Assembly: GCF_003316845.1 (NCBI RefSeq)
Contig: NZ_QMIK01000001.1
Coordinates: forward strand, 1,178,001-1,242,000
Origin: Cognataquiflexum aquatile
Lineage (GTDB): Bacteria; Bacteroidota; Bacteroidia; Cytophagales; Cyclobacteriaceae
DNA: 64,000 nt
Reading direction: 5' to 3'
The notes below the pieces were generated by a model. It was not told where the DNA came from. It searched no databases and worked only from the letters and a program-made list of their open reading frames with translations. Positions within the stretch are counted from its first letter, which is position 1. Every line of letters begins with the position of its first letter. Below, piece after piece: positions 46,456 through 55,600 of this stretch. Made by a program: the position numbers and the translations under genes.

Positions 46456-48888
46456 CTACCCCCTTCTCATCGCCCGCTTCCACCATGGCAACTGAACCTC
46501 ATCATGGTAACCGTAGTGGCTTGAATAGCCGTAGCCATACCCATAGCCGTAACCGAACCCATAACCTTTATCAATGTGGACATCATTGAGGATGGAGTAA
46601 ATTTTTGAAACTCCGCCTTTTTCAATCAAATTGTTCAATATCTGGATATTGCTCTTGTTGGAAAATCCCTGCCTGAAAATAAAAAAGTTGACATCCGAAT
46701 GCTTGAAGAGTTCTTTGGTCTCAGAAACCAAGCCTGCGGGAGGACAATCCAATACAATCACATCGTACTCCTCTTTGATTTCCGCCATGATTTTGGAGAA
46801 CTTATTCTGAAGGAGCAACTCGGCAGGATTGGGAGGAATAGGGCCTGAGAGGATAATGTCAAGGTTTTCATACTTTGTTTTTTTCACCACCTCCCTCCAA
46901 GGGACGTCTTTACTCAGGCAGCTACTCATGCCTTGGTAATTGACCAGTCCAAACTCTTCCGCTATTTTGGGTTTCCTTAGATCCAACCCAATCAGCAAGG
47001 TCTTTTTGCCCAAAAGTGAGTACACAGAAGCCATATTGATAGATGCAAATGTCTTTCCTTCACCGGAAATACTGGACGTAAACAAGATGGTAAGCTGCTC
47101 TTTATTGGGACTCAGGTAGGACATATCCGCCCTGATGTTTCTGAAGGATTCGGTTACGGAAGACCTTGGATTGTGCAAAACGGGTTTGGGGTCACTGCCT
47201 TGGTTTCTCCCGATCATACCGATCAGTGGGGTTTTGATCTGCTTTTCGAGTTCCTTGGGATCTTCAATTTTGGTGTTTAGAAAATCCCTTATGGAAATGT
47301 AGCCAATGGAAAAAATCAAACCAATCGCCAAACCGATGATCAGGTTGGTGATTTTCTTTGGAAATACAGGCTCTTGTCCTGCTCGGGCCAAGTCCAGAAT
47401 GGAATTTTTAGGCATGTTCGACGCCCTTGTGATTTCAGATTCTGCCCTTTTTTGGAGGAGGTAGACGTAAATGTTTTCGTTTACGGTAAATTTCCTTTGG
47501 ATTCCCAAAAGCCTTCTTTCTGTTTCGGGGAGAGAATTGATTTCTTTTTCTACTCTTTTTATCTGAGAATTGATTTCCTGCAAGTAGGTATTTGTATTGC
47601 GGATAGAAGACTGCACATTTTCTTGCAGGGCATTTTTGGTATTCCGGATCTGGCTGTTGATTTCCCTGATGGGTGGTGCTTCCTCTGAAAAGTTATTGGA
47701 AAGCCTCATTTTTTCAACCTGAAGTTCACTGATTTTCACTACCAAAGATTGTAACAGTGGGTCGGTATTGCCGATAATTGCCGGAGCCACGATGTCACTG
47801 GCATTGTCTTTATTGACGTAATTTTGCAGGGTCTGAAAATACCTCAGGTTAATCTCAGCCTGAGATTTGTCTTTTTCAAGTTCTTGGAGCCTCAAAAAAA
47901 TCTGCGAACCTTCTTCACTTAAATTGAAAATCTTGTTTTCGGATCGGTATTTTTCCAGACTCCCTTCAAAAAAAGCAAGTGAATCTGTGATTCCGCTCAA
48001 TTGGTCTTCAATAAACCGGATGGTATTCTCCGCTGCTTTGTTTTTTTCATCCAATTCCCGCTGCAGGTATACTTCCATCAGTTTGTTGAGGTATTGCTCC
48101 CCCATCCTTCTCACAGGCGTTTCAAAGGAAATATTCAGTATGGAAGCCTGTTTGTTGGTAGGGGTGACCGAAATTTTATCTTTTAGAAAAAGCGCCAATG
48201 AAGGCGTGTCTACCAATTGGATGAGAATTCTGTCACCGGGTTGGGCATTGTTGCTTTCAACTTTAATATTTAAATATTCCGATTCAATGGTTTCACCAAA
48301 TGAATAAGTAGGATTGTGTTCAGGGATATCTTTGATTTCAGTTTTGTAGAATGGATCGGAAGGATTGAACAATTCAAAATCATCTCCTTCAGGCATGAAG
48401 CTGAATGTCTGACTATCCAATACCTCAATCAGAAATTTTCCATTGACCAGCTGCTTGTGGGTCCAATCCACGTCTACGTCAACAGGAACTCCTGCATGAA
48501 CCTGTGAGCTCATCAACAGGTCGTCTGTAAAATAAAAAACATCCAAACCGAGTTCAGTAATTGCCTCCTCGGCAAGGGTATAGGATTTGAGGATGCCGAT
48601 TTCGTTTTCGACGTTGTTTTTAATTGGCATCATGCCAACGGCATCAAAAATTTCGGAACCCAAGGCCTGCGGTTCTTCGGTCACAATTACCGAAGATTGG
48701 ACCATGTATACTGGTGTTGCATACTTATTGAAAAGGAATGCTGCCAACACACAGACCAAAGTACAAATGGCAATAAATGGCCAGTACTTGAGGTAATTGA
48801 ATAAGATCACCTTCAACTCTATATCATCCTCATGCGGCGGCATAAAAGGATCAGGCATAAATGGGTAGGAGTTGTTAGCACTCATCAA
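46456..48888 (-). CDS. wzc: Polysaccharide co-polymerase and tyrosine autokinase (Wzc-like)
   Basis: An 810-residue inner-membrane protein. The N-terminal Wzz domain has one helix (WPFIAICTLVCVLAAFLF) and a long periplasmic coiled-coil part, followed by a second helix (NLIIGLAIGLIFSIGYISI) and a cytosolic BY-kinase domain: Walker A FTSSISGEGKTFASINMA, Walker A' LLIGLDLRKPKI and Walker B DVIVLDCPPAGL. The C-terminus is a Tyr/Gly run alternating GY (about eight tyrosines within 25 residues), the usual autophosphorylation cluster, then WWKRAMRRG. Such proteins control chain length and export. Its ATG overlaps the Wza-like gene stop by four bases. Confidence 0.95.
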   Translation of the reverse strand: MMSANNSYPFMPDPFMPPHEDDIELKVILFNYLKYWPFIAICTLVCVLAAFLFNKYATPVYMVQSSVIVTEEPQALGSEIFDAVGMMPIKNNVENEIGILKSYTLAEEAITELGLDVFYFTDDLLMSSQVHAGVPVDVDVDWTHKQLVNGKFLIEVLDSQTFSFMPEGDDFELFNPSDPFYKTEIKDIPEHNPTYSFGETIESEYLNIKVESNNAQPGDRILIQLVDTPSLALFLKDKISVTPTNKQASILNISFETPVRRMGEQYLNKLMEVYLQRELDEKNKAAENTIRFIEDQLSGITDSLAFFEGSLEKYRSENKIFNLSEEGSQIFLRLQELEKDKSQAEINLRYFQTLQNYVNKDNASDIVAPAIIGNTDPLLQSLVVKISELQVEKMRLSNNFSEEAPPIREINSQIRNTKNALQENVQSSIRNTNTYLQEINSQIKRVEKEINSLPETERRLLGIQRKFTVNENIYVYLLQKRAESEITRASNMPKNSILDLARAGQEPVFPKKITNLIIGLAIGLIFSIGYISIRDFLNTKIEDPKELEKQIKTPLIGMIGRNQGSDPKPVLHNPRSSVTESFRNIRADMSYLSPNKEQLTILFTSSISGEGKTFASINMASVYSLLGKKTLLIGLDLRKPKIAEEFGLVNYQGMSSCLSKDVPWREVVKKTKYENLDIILSGPIPPNPAELLLQNKFSKIMAEIKEEYDVIVLDCPPAGLVSETKELFKHSDVNFFIFRQGFSNKSNIQILNNLIEKGGVSKIYSILNDVHIDKGYGFGYGYGYGYGYSSHYGYHDEVQLPWWKRAMRRG

Positions 48889-49727
48889 TTTTGGAGGATA
48901 ATATTCAAAATCAAAGCAACAGCCGTAACGGAAGAAAGTATCAGTGCCACCGTCTGTGCGGTGTTTTCACCGGTACCGATCTCCCTTGTTTTCAGAGGTT
49001 CAGCGTAAATCTGGTCATTGGGTTGTATAAAATAAAAAGGAGTCTGTATAATCTGTCTGTCATTTAGGTTGATCCTGTGAAGCCTTGTCCCATCAGGATA
49101 TTGCCTTACAAGTAAGATTTGGTCCCTTTTTGCCACAGTGGTCATATCTCCCGCTTGAGCAATGGCTTCAAATATGGTTAGCCTGTCCTGAAGGACGACA
49201 TATTTGCCTGGTCTCCTGAATTCACCAAGGGTCGAAAACCGGATTCCACCCAACTTAACCCTTACAAAAATCTCGGAAGTCACATATTTTTTCAACTCTT
49301 TTTCCACCAAAATCCTGATTTCATCCAAAGTCATGTCATTGACCTGAATTTCCCCTAAGAGAGGCATTCGGATAAAGCCATTTTTATCAATGGTATAGCC
49401 GGTCATATAGTAAATGTCCCCGCCGGATTGGGCAATCTGACCAAAAACAGCATTATTGGCTTCATTCTGGATTTTGGAGGTAAGGCCTTTTTCAAGAATC
49501 TGTTCTATGGTCTGAATCTGGATATCGATGATGTCGTTGTACTGAAGCCTGTATTCAGGCAATTCATAGCTGATCAATTCTCCATCCTGAATGACCTGAT
49601 TTCCTTCAAGGTTTTGGTAATACATAATCTTCTTGTTGGATACACAAGAGGTGAAAGAGAGCATAAAAACCATTACCAAAAGACTCCAAACAACCTTTCT
49701 CATGGCCGGATCAAAAGAAATTTTCAT
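48885..49727 (-). CDS. wza: Polysaccharide export outer-membrane lipoprotein (Wza-like)
   Basis: A 280-residue export protein with signal peptide and lipid-attachment cysteine (LSFTSC). The poly-export domain has LQYNDIIDIQIQTIEQ and GYTIDKNGFIRMPLLGEIQV, then SLBB-type segments (GGIRFSTLGEFRRPGKYVV and ITIFEAIAQAG-like sequence). A C-terminal hydrophobic helix (TVALILSSVTAVALILNIIL) replaces the amphipathic outer-membrane helix of E. coli Wza; this is a common variant in this phylum. It is the first gene of the locus and overlaps wzc by four bases. Confidence 0.93.
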   Translation of the reverse strand: MKISFDPAMRKVVWSLLVMVFMLSFTSCVSNKKIMYYQNLEGNQVIQDGELISYELPEYRLQYNDIIDIQIQTIEQILEKGLTSKIQNEANNAVFGQIAQSGGDIYYMTGYTIDKNGFIRMPLLGEIQVNDMTLDEIRILVEKELKKYVTSEIFVRVKLGGIRFSTLGEFRRPGKYVVLQDRLTIFEAIAQAGDMTTVAKRDQILLVRQYPDGTRLHRINLNDRQIIQTPFYFIQPNDQIYAEPLKTREIGTGENTAQTVALILSSVTAVALILNIILQN

Positions 49728-50106
49728 GGGAAATGTATTGTGTAAACTTAATCAAATAATTTAACATTGGACAAAAATCAGCCCCGGTGGAAATTTGACC
49801 GGAAGCTTTTGGCTAATTACGAAAAAAAGCAAAGAACAGAAATCGTTTATTATATTTTTGGCCATAAAATAAAAGAATCCAATCAGAGATTCAGAAGAGA
49901 AGATCAAATGGAATTCTTTCATAGACATGAGCTTCTTTGCCAGGAACCTTATATTCTTTTTCAGCGGGGACGGAAGACGGAAGACCGATGTACCGGGCAT
50001 TTCAATCTGCAGACAAGAATTTAAATGGATATCAAATCTACTGTCATAACAGCTTGCATCCATTATTTTTTTTTCAATTTGAAAATGAAATAATGCATAG
50101 GGGGAA
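49728..50106. other. Gene-free leader region of the polysaccharide locus
   Basis: This 379-base gap between a small lipoprotein gene (its 3' end lies on the right edge) and wza should contain the wza promoter on the minus strand. No exact TAnnTTTG element or operator was recognised. Short open frames on both strands have no gene-like features. Confidence 0.5.
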
Positions 50107-50388
50107 TTACCCGTCTGTTTTCTTTTCTTCAAATAAGGAAGGCACGTATTCTTTTTCCTCAAGTTTGACAAGATAGCCGTCTTCAAAAGTGGCCAAAACA
50201 TAGAATTTATCATCCCGATTGACCCGATAGGTTTTTTGAATCCCGTCTAGGTTACTCAAAACCGCATTTTCATTTTGCCTCAAAAATTTCTTTTCAGTCA
50301 TTCCCTGATAATATTCCTGGTTAGGACCGAAAACACTGCACGAACCCAACAAGACAATAGAAAGGATCAAAATCAGTAATTGCTTCAT
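50107..50388 (-). CDS. Small predicted lipoprotein
   Basis: A 93-residue protein with a signal peptide and lipobox (SIVLLGSC, lipid cysteine at about 17). The mature part reads NQEYYQGMTEKKFLRQNENAVLSNLDG and VNRDDKFYVLATFEDGYLVKLEEKEYVPSLFEE. The GMTEKKFLR pattern resembles small outer-membrane lipoproteins of the SmpA/BamE style, but that is only a visual resemblance. It is divergent from the SRP RNA gene and downstream of nothing obvious. Confidence 0.75.
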   Translation of the reverse strand: MKQLLILILSIVLLGSCSVFGPNQEYYQGMTEKKFLRQNENAVLSNLDGIQKTYRVNRDDKFYVLATFEDGYLVKLEEKEYVPSLFEEKKTDG

Positions 50389-50495
50389 ATTTTTTATTGT
50401 TTTTTCAAGTTAAAATATTGCAAATACTTTGCCACGAAATTTATCACTGATATTGAGAGACTTAAGAATAAAAGCTTTGGTTTTTATTTAGCTTG

Positions 50496-50526
50496 TTTGA
50501 AACCGGAGATTTTTGCCTTACATTTG
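50496..50526 (+). promoter_or_regulatory. Bacteroidota-type promoter of the SRP RNA gene
   Basis: TTTG (50496-50499), 19 bases, then TACATTTG (50519-50526) matches the -33/-7 consensus exactly. Transcription would start about 5 bases later, at the 5' end of the SRP RNA. Confidence 0.8.
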
Positions 50527-50530
50527 CGTC

Positions 50531-50620
50531 CTAGCGGCACGACCAGCTCCTGCTGAATCCCCCAGGTCCGGAAGGGAGCAAGGGTAAGCAGTCGTAGCGG
50601 TGCGATGCCGCTTCTTTTTT
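50531..50620 (+). ncRNA. ffs: Signal recognition particle RNA, small bacterial type
   Basis: The universal SRP RNA apical motif is present as CCAGGTCCGGAAGGGAGCA, with the GGAA tetraloop and asymmetric internal loop that bind Ffh. AGCGGCA at the 5' end (50533-50539) pairs with TGCCGCT (50606-50612), closing the hairpin, and a T-run follows as terminator. The length of about 90 nt fits the small SRP RNA without Alu domain. A perfect promoter precedes it. This RNA targets inner-membrane proteins, cooperating with YidC and SecYEG. Confidence 0.95.
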
Positions 50621-50721
50621 TTATTTTTTTTCCACTTTTTGAATTTTGGAATACACGACATTTCAATTACCCATTCATCATTTTACATTCTTTTTCCCCT
50701 TCCATTTCCTGATTTATCAAT

Positions 50722-50729
50722 TAACTTTG
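50722..50729 (+). promoter_or_regulatory. Putative -7 element of the transaldolase gene
   Basis: TAACTTTG matches TAnnTTTG, 27 bases before the ATG at 50756. A -33 TTTG is not evident. Confidence 0.5.
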
Positions 50730-50755
50730 TACACTTCAACATAAACAAACAACAT

Positions 50756-51415
50756 ATGAAATTCTTTATTGATACCGCCAACCTGAATGATATCAAGGAA
50801 GCCTACGATCTTGGCGTATTGGACGGCGTCACTACCAATCCATCCTTGATGGCAAAAGAGGGAATCAGCGGGGAAGAAAGAGTCCGTGCCCATTACAAAG
50901 CCATCTGCGACATCGTAGACGACAATGTAAGTGCCGAAGTCATTGCCACGGATTTTGAAGGAATGATCAGGGAAGGCAAGGAACTTGCAAAAATCGATGA
51001 CAAAATCGTCGTAAAAATCCCCATGATCAAAGACGGTATCAAAGCCATCAAGTATTTTTCAAATGAAGGCATCAGAACCAACTGTACTTTGATTTTTTCA
51101 GCAGGCCAGGCACTTCTTGCCGCAAAAGCCGGCGCAACCTACGTTTCACCATTTATCGGAAGACTGGATGACATCTCCTACGATGGCTTAGAGCTGATCG
51201 ATCAGATTGTCAATATTTATGAAAATTATGGCTATGCCACCCAAGTTTTGGCGGCATCAGTAAGACATACCATGCACTTGATCAAATGTGCCGAACTCGG
51301 TGCAGATGTAGTGACATGTCCTTTGAAAGTTATTTTGGGATTGTTAAACCACCCACTTACAGACTCGGGATTGGCAACTTTCCTTGCCGACCACGCCAAG
51401 GCTGCAGGAAAATAA
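50756..51415 (+). CDS. fsa: Transaldolase-family aldolase (FSA/TalC type)
   Basis: A 219-residue short transaldolase. It begins [20 protein letters not shown], has [13 protein letters not shown], the Schiff-base lysine in [11 protein letters not shown] (Lys87), [27 protein letters not shown] and [13 protein letters not shown]. Short members are either transaldolases of the pentose phosphate pathway or fructose-6-phosphate aldolases. The residue pattern alone does not settle which; transaldolase is the commoner function in this phylum. The start at 50756 excludes a low-complexity open stretch upstream. Confidence 0.93.
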   Translation: MKFFIDTANLNDIKEAYDLGVLDGVTTNPSLMAKEGISGEERVRAHYKAICDIVDDNVSAEVIATDFEGMIREGKELAKIDDKIVVKIPMIKDGIKAIKYFSNEGIRTNCTLIFSAGQALLAAKAGATYVSPFIGRLDDISYDGLELIDQIVNIYENYGYATQVLAASVRHTMHLIKCAELGADVVTCPLKVILGLLNHPLTDSGLATFLADHAKAAGK

Positions 51416-51425
51416 GTGAAAAAAT

Positions 51426-51458
51426 GGGATCGGTGAATTGACTACGATTTCCGATCCC
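51426..51458 (+). terminator. Terminator after the transaldolase gene
   Basis: GGGATCGG (51426-51433) pairs with CCGATCCC (51451-51458) around a 17-base loop; the downstream T content is modest. Confidence 0.55.
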
Positions 51459-51560
51459 TTCATTTCTTTTCAAAGGGATACATTGTTTTTCCTGCAAAAG
51501 ATTGAAACACAATCAAAAAAACGGTTGTTTAGCCACTTGACACCGGAACCTCCAAAAATC

Positions 51561-51764
51561 ATGTATATCTTAAAAGTAAAAGGAAAAGCTAAAATCCCTG
51601 ATTATGTCCAAATCAGAGATGATAATTTTGTTTTGGTGGCCTATTTCAGGGCTGATAGACCCTTGAAGAATATTGAGAAATTCGGTTTGGAGGGAAAAGA
51701 AACAGAACTCGAGACACTCATCAGAGACCTCCCATTTGGAAAAACCCAAAAAATTGAGATTTAA
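51561..51764 (+). CDS. Small protein of unknown function upstream of ftsE
   Basis: A 67-residue protein starting MYILKVKGKAKIPDYVQIRDD, with FVLVAYFRADRPLKNIEKFG and ending LPFGKTQKIEI; one compact beta-alpha domain by appearance. No family was recognised. The ATG at 51561 was chosen as the start because the sequence before it is Ser/Gln/Phe-rich and lies within the terminator loop. Its stop overlaps the ftsE ATG by one base (TAATG), so it is translationally coupled and probably acts with FtsE. Confidence 0.7.
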   Translation: MYILKVKGKAKIPDYVQIRDDNFVLVAYFRADRPLKNIEKFGLEGKETELETLIRDLPFGKTQKIEI

Positions 51765-52474
51765 TGGAATTTGGAAAGCAAGCGATCATTGAGGTTAAAG
51801 ATGCCTGTATTTTTCAGGGCTTGGATGCAGTCCTGCAGGATGTCAGTTTTTCGATCGGAAAAGATGAATTCGTTTTTTTGATTGGAAGAACAGGAAGTGG
51901 AAAAAGCTCCCTCTTAAAGACCCTTTATGCGGATTTGGCGCTTAAAATGGGACAAGCTGAAATCGTAGGCTTCCAACTAGCCAAGATCAAAAAGAATGAA
52001 GTCCCCTACCTCAGAAGGAAACTTGGGATAGTATTCCAGGACTTCCAGCTTTTTCCGGATAGATCTATAGCTGAAAATCTCTTCTTTGTCATGCGGGCCA
52101 CCGGCTGGAAAGACAAAGAGAAAATGAAAAACAGGATGATTGAAGTCCTCCTCAAAGTTGGTCTTGCCGATGCAGCCACAAAAATGCCACATCAGCTATC
52201 AGGTGGAGAACAGCAACGTGTGGTGATCGCCAGGGCACTGATCAACCAACCTTCTATTCTTTTAGCCGACGAACCTACGGGGAACCTTGACCCCGATGTA
52301 GCAGACGGGATTTTCAAACTATTTCAGGAAATCAACAATGAAGGTACTGCCATCCTGATGGCGACCCACAACCATGATTTATTGAGAAAATATCCCTATC
52401 GTGTATTGAAATGCGAGAAAGGGAAACTGCTTGACAGCAAAACATCTGACATCACCATCAACACTTCTTATTAA
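51764..52474 (+). CDS. ftsE: FtsE-like ABC ATPase
   Basis: A 236-residue ABC ATPase of the FtsE/LolD/MacB group. Walker A is LIGRTGSGKSSLLKTL, the signature LSGGEQQRVVIARAL, Walker B ILLADEPTGNLD, and the switch histidine is in MATHNHDLL. The QLFPDRSIAENLFFVMRATGW stretch fits FtsE. In many bacteria FtsE works with the membrane protein FtsX at the divisome; no FtsX-like gene is adjacent, so its partner would be encoded elsewhere. The protein begins with a tail of about ten residues (MEFGKQAIIE). Confidence 0.9.
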   Translation: MEFGKQAIIEVKDACIFQGLDAVLQDVSFSIGKDEFVFLIGRTGSGKSSLLKTLYADLALKMGQAEIVGFQLAKIKKNEVPYLRRKLGIVFQDFQLFPDRSIAENLFFVMRATGWKDKEKMKNRMIEVLLKVGLADAATKMPHQLSGGEQQRVVIARALINQPSILLADEPTGNLDPDVADGIFKLFQEINNEGTAILMATHNHDLLRKYPYRVLKCEKGKLLDSKTSDITINTSY

Positions 52475-52580
52475 ATCCGGAATATTTGAAAATTCTTAAT
52501 AAATTTTCAATCATTTGGGGTGGAATCTGCGTTTTGATCTATGTTCATTCCTGATGTTCTATTCCTTAAAGTAATTGTAT

Positions 52581-53990
52581 ATGAAATATTTATTCAGTAA
52601 AAAAACAGGACTTTCCCTGTTATTTGGCTCCTTGATTTTCTTAAACGGCTGCAAAGACAAAACTGAAGATCCCGTACCGGAATTGTCTGCCAATGCAAAA
52701 GTCAATACATGGATTCAGGAAATGATGGATACTTATTATTTCTGGTTAGATGATATGAAAAATCCGATTGCTTTAGAATCTGACCCTGAAGATTATTTTG
52801 AATCCCTTCTCTTTAGACCAACAGATAGATTCTCGGTCATCTATCCGGATTATCAGGAACTCATCAACAGCCTATCAGGAGTGAGCAAAGAAGCGGGATA
52901 TGAAGTTACACTTGCCCGCGAAAGCAGTACCAACAACAATGTAATTGCATTCATTACTTATACCAAAAAGGGAAGCCCTGCAGAAAGTAAGGGTCTAAAA
53001 CGTGGCGATCTGATCACCCATATCAACGGGGTCAGGATGACACTGGACAATTACCGGGAAATACTGGGACAAAGATCTGAGGCTCATTCTATTTCTTACC
53101 TCAGGTATAATGCAGGTTCTTCCTCATATGTAGCGCAGACTCCTGTGGACCTGACTACTTCCGTTTTATCGGAAGACCCTAATTTCCTAGACTCTATTTA
53201 CACTATTGGAAATCAAAAAATCGGATATGTGGTCTATCATTTCTTTGCTCCTGGGATTGAAGGGCAGTCAACCAGATATGATGATGAAATGGATGCTATT
53301 TTTGCCAAATTCAAGGCAGAAGGCATCAATCACCTGATCTTAGATTTCAGATACAACGGTGGAGGCATTCAATCCAGTGCTGTCAATCTTGCCAGTTTGA
53401 TTGCGCCGGGGGTGACTACAAATGATATTTTATCTAAAAATAAGTTTAATTCATTTCTTTCTGGATTTAATGAATTCAAAAATGTAACCATAAAATTTGA
53501 AAGCAAACCAGAAAACCTTGGACAAATATTGACTGGAAATCGGGTATTTATCATCACCTCATCCAGAACCGCTTCCGCAAGTGAATTGATCATCAACGGG
53601 CTAAAACCATACATGGATGTATTTTTGGTTGGAGGATTAACTTTTGGAAAAAACGTGGGGTCTGCTCCGATAGAAGATGAAGAAAACATAGAGAATAAAT
53701 ATGGACTTTTGCCGATAATTTTCAAATCGTTCAATAAGAATGACCAATCTGATTATTCTAACGGCTTTCAGCCGAATATCCAAGGAAATGAGCTTTCCCA
53801 GCCAACCTTGTTACCACTTGGAGACACCAATGAGTTCCTATTGAAACTGACATTGGAGCAGATCACAGGAACTCCATCTTCCGATAGGCTTAAGCTTATT
53901 GACAGAATAGATCTTGGCAGCTCTATAGAAAACCAGACAAGGTTTGGAAAATTGATTGATGACCAGACGAAATTTAAATTGAAGCACTAA
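52581..53990 (+). CDS. S41 (C-terminal processing) peptidase lipoprotein
   Basis: A lipid-anchored serine peptidase of about 469 residues in the S41/Ctp family. Signal peptide and lipobox (GSLIFLNGC) come first, then a short N-terminal helical part (WIQEMMDTYYFWLDDM, typical of S41 lipoproteins), a PDZ domain (about residues 105-200, KGSPAESKGLKRGDLITHINGV), and the catalytic domain with LILDFRYNGGG, the serine in SSRTASASELIINGL and the lysine in TFGKNVGS. The ATG at 52581 is preferred over a TTG two codons earlier. It is followed by a strong terminator. The substrate is unknown. Confidence 0.9.
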   Translation: MKYLFSKKTGLSLLFGSLIFLNGCKDKTEDPVPELSANAKVNTWIQEMMDTYYFWLDDMKNPIALESDPEDYFESLLFRPTDRFSVIYPDYQELINSLSGVSKEAGYEVTLARESSTNNNVIAFITYTKKGSPAESKGLKRGDLITHINGVRMTLDNYREILGQRSEAHSISYLRYNAGSSSYVAQTPVDLTTSVLSEDPNFLDSIYTIGNQKIGYVVYHFFAPGIEGQSTRYDDEMDAIFAKFKAEGINHLILDFRYNGGGIQSSAVNLASLIAPGVTTNDILSKNKFNSFLSGFNEFKNVTIKFESKPENLGQILTGNRVFIITSSRTASASELIINGLKPYMDVFLVGGLTFGKNVGSAPIEDEENIENKYGLLPIIFKSFNKNDQSDYSNGFQPNIQGNELSQPTLLPLGDTNEFLLKLTLEQITGTPSSDRLKLIDRIDLGSSIENQTRFGKLIDDQTKFKLKH

Positions 53991-54004
53991 AAACAAAAAT
54001 CAAG

Positions 54005-54033
54005 CTCCTTCCCCATGGGAAGGAGTTTTTTTT
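54005..54033 (+). terminator. Strong terminator after the S41 peptidase
   Basis: CTCCTTCCC and GGGAAGGAG form a perfect 9-bp stem with a CAT-type loop, followed by eight T residues. Confidence 0.9.
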
Positions 54034-54123
54034 GCCCTTTCCATTCCTTTAGTAGAAATGATGGAATAAAACCTGTCAAATTGTCGGTATTTTTTTAATT
54101 TCGCAGTCCAAAGTAAATTATCC

Positions 54124-55584
54124 ATGGAAAATATCATCAGAGATATAGATATCCTCAGTCCTGAGGAGGCGCAAGCAACTGATTACAAAACAACCGAAGA
54201 AGTCAATACAGGCAAGCAAAAAAAACTCTACATTGAGTCCTATGGCTGCCAGATGAACTTCTCCGACTCGGAAATAGTGGCTTCCATCATGAAAGAAAAC
54301 GGGTATGATACCACTTCAGATTTTGAGCAGGCGGATGTGATTTTTTTGAATACCTGCTCTATCAGGGACAAAGCTGAACAAACGGTCAGAAAAAGACTAA
54401 GCCAATTCAATACGCTCAAAAGAAACAAACCTGAACTGATGGTCGGTGTTCTTGGCTGCATGGCAGAGAGGTTGAAAGAAAAACTACTTGACGAAGAAAA
54501 AATCGTGGATGTAGTCGTCGGACCGGATGCCTACAGGGACCTTCCCAACCTGGTGACAGGAGCAGAATTCGGTAACAAAGGAGTCAACACTTTCCTTTCA
54601 AGGGAAGAAACTTATGCAGACATTGCACCAGTCAGACTCAACTCCAATGGCGTGAATGCCATGATTTCGATCATGAGAGGCTGTGACAACATGTGTTCCT
54701 TTTGTGTTGTACCATTCACAAGGGGCCGGGAAAGAAGCCGTGATCCGCATTCCATTGTGAGTGAAGCAAAAGACCTTTTTGCGCAAGGTTATAGAGAAGT
54801 AATGCTTTTGGGCCAAAATGTAGACAGCTACAAATGGTCTCCGGAAGAAAACAACAAAGCGAGACTCAGTAAAAAAGAAGATGAAGTGTCTGAAGTGGTA
54901 CATTTCCATCATTTGTTGGAAATGGTCGCTGAGGTCAGTCCCTTGCTTAGAATCCGGTTTTCGACTTCCCATCCCAAAGACATCACCGATGAGGTATTGT
55001 ACACCATCAAAAAATACGACAACATCTGCAAATACATCCACCTTCCCGTCCAAAGTGGTAATTCGAGAATCCTCGAACTGATGAACAGAACCTATGACAG
55101 GGATTGGTATTTGGAAAGGGTCAGCAAAATCAGAGAAATCCTTGGGGAGGAATGTGGCATCTCATCTGATATGATCACGGGTTTTTGCAGTGAGACGGAA
55201 GAGGAGCACCAAGATACACTTACCTTGATGGATATCGTGAAGTATGATTTTTCATACATGTTTTTCTATTCCGAGCGTCCGGGAACCTTGGCCGCAAAGA
55301 AATTTGAAGATGATATCCCATTGGAAGTGAAAAAAAGAAGGTTGGCAGAAATCATAGAAAAACAAAGCCAACTGTCATTTGAGAGAAATAAACTTGACTT
55401 GGGGAAAATCCAGGAAATCTTGATAGAAGGAACTTCAAAAAGGTCAAAAGAACAGCTTAAGGGAAAAAATTCTGCCAATAAAGTTGTGATTATTCCCGAT
55501 GGGCCTTACCAAAAAGGGGACTATGTCATGGTAAAAATTACCGACTGCTCACCGGCAACACTTTTTGGGGAAGTTGTATCCTGA
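54124..55584 (+). CDS. miaB: tRNA-2-methylthio-N6-dimethylallyladenosine synthase
   Basis: Radical SAM enzyme that adds a methylthio group to i6A37 in tRNA. The 486-residue protein has the N-terminal UPF0004 domain with cluster cysteines at 42 ([12 protein letters not shown]), 78 ([11 protein letters not shown]) and 112 (GCMAERLKE), the radical SAM motif in [17 protein letters not shown] (Cys187, 191, 194) and a C-terminal TRAM domain ([19 protein letters not shown]). RGRERSRD after the cluster is typical of MiaB. It heads the miaB-lptE-secG run. Confidence 0.96.
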   Translation: MENIIRDIDILSPEEAQATDYKTTEEVNTGKQKKLYIESYGCQMNFSDSEIVASIMKENGYDTTSDFEQADVIFLNTCSIRDKAEQTVRKRLSQFNTLKRNKPELMVGVLGCMAERLKEKLLDEEKIVDVVVGPDAYRDLPNLVTGAEFGNKGVNTFLSREETYADIAPVRLNSNGVNAMISIMRGCDNMCSFCVVPFTRGRERSRDPHSIVSEAKDLFAQGYREVMLLGQNVDSYKWSPEENNKARLSKKEDEVSEVVHFHHLLEMVAEVSPLLRIRFSTSHPKDITDEVLYTIKKYDNICKYIHLPVQSGNSRILELMNRTYDRDWYLERVSKIREILGEECGISSDMITGFCSETEEEHQDTLTLMDIVKYDFSYMFFYSERPGTLAAKKFEDDIPLEVKKRRLAEIIEKQSQLSFERNKLDLGKIQEILIEGTSKRSKEQLKGKNSANKVVIIPDGPYQKGDYVMVKITDCSPATLFGEVVS

Positions 55585-55600
55585 TATCTAAGACGCTATA

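Noticed and set aside
49761-50213. 150-residue minus-strand frame overlapping the small lipoprotein
   Set aside because: No family features, out of frame with the lipoprotein, which has a proper lipobox and start.
50600-50755. N-terminal extension of the transaldolase
   Set aside because: It would overlap the end of the SRP RNA and its T-run and is phenylalanine-rich, non-family sequence.
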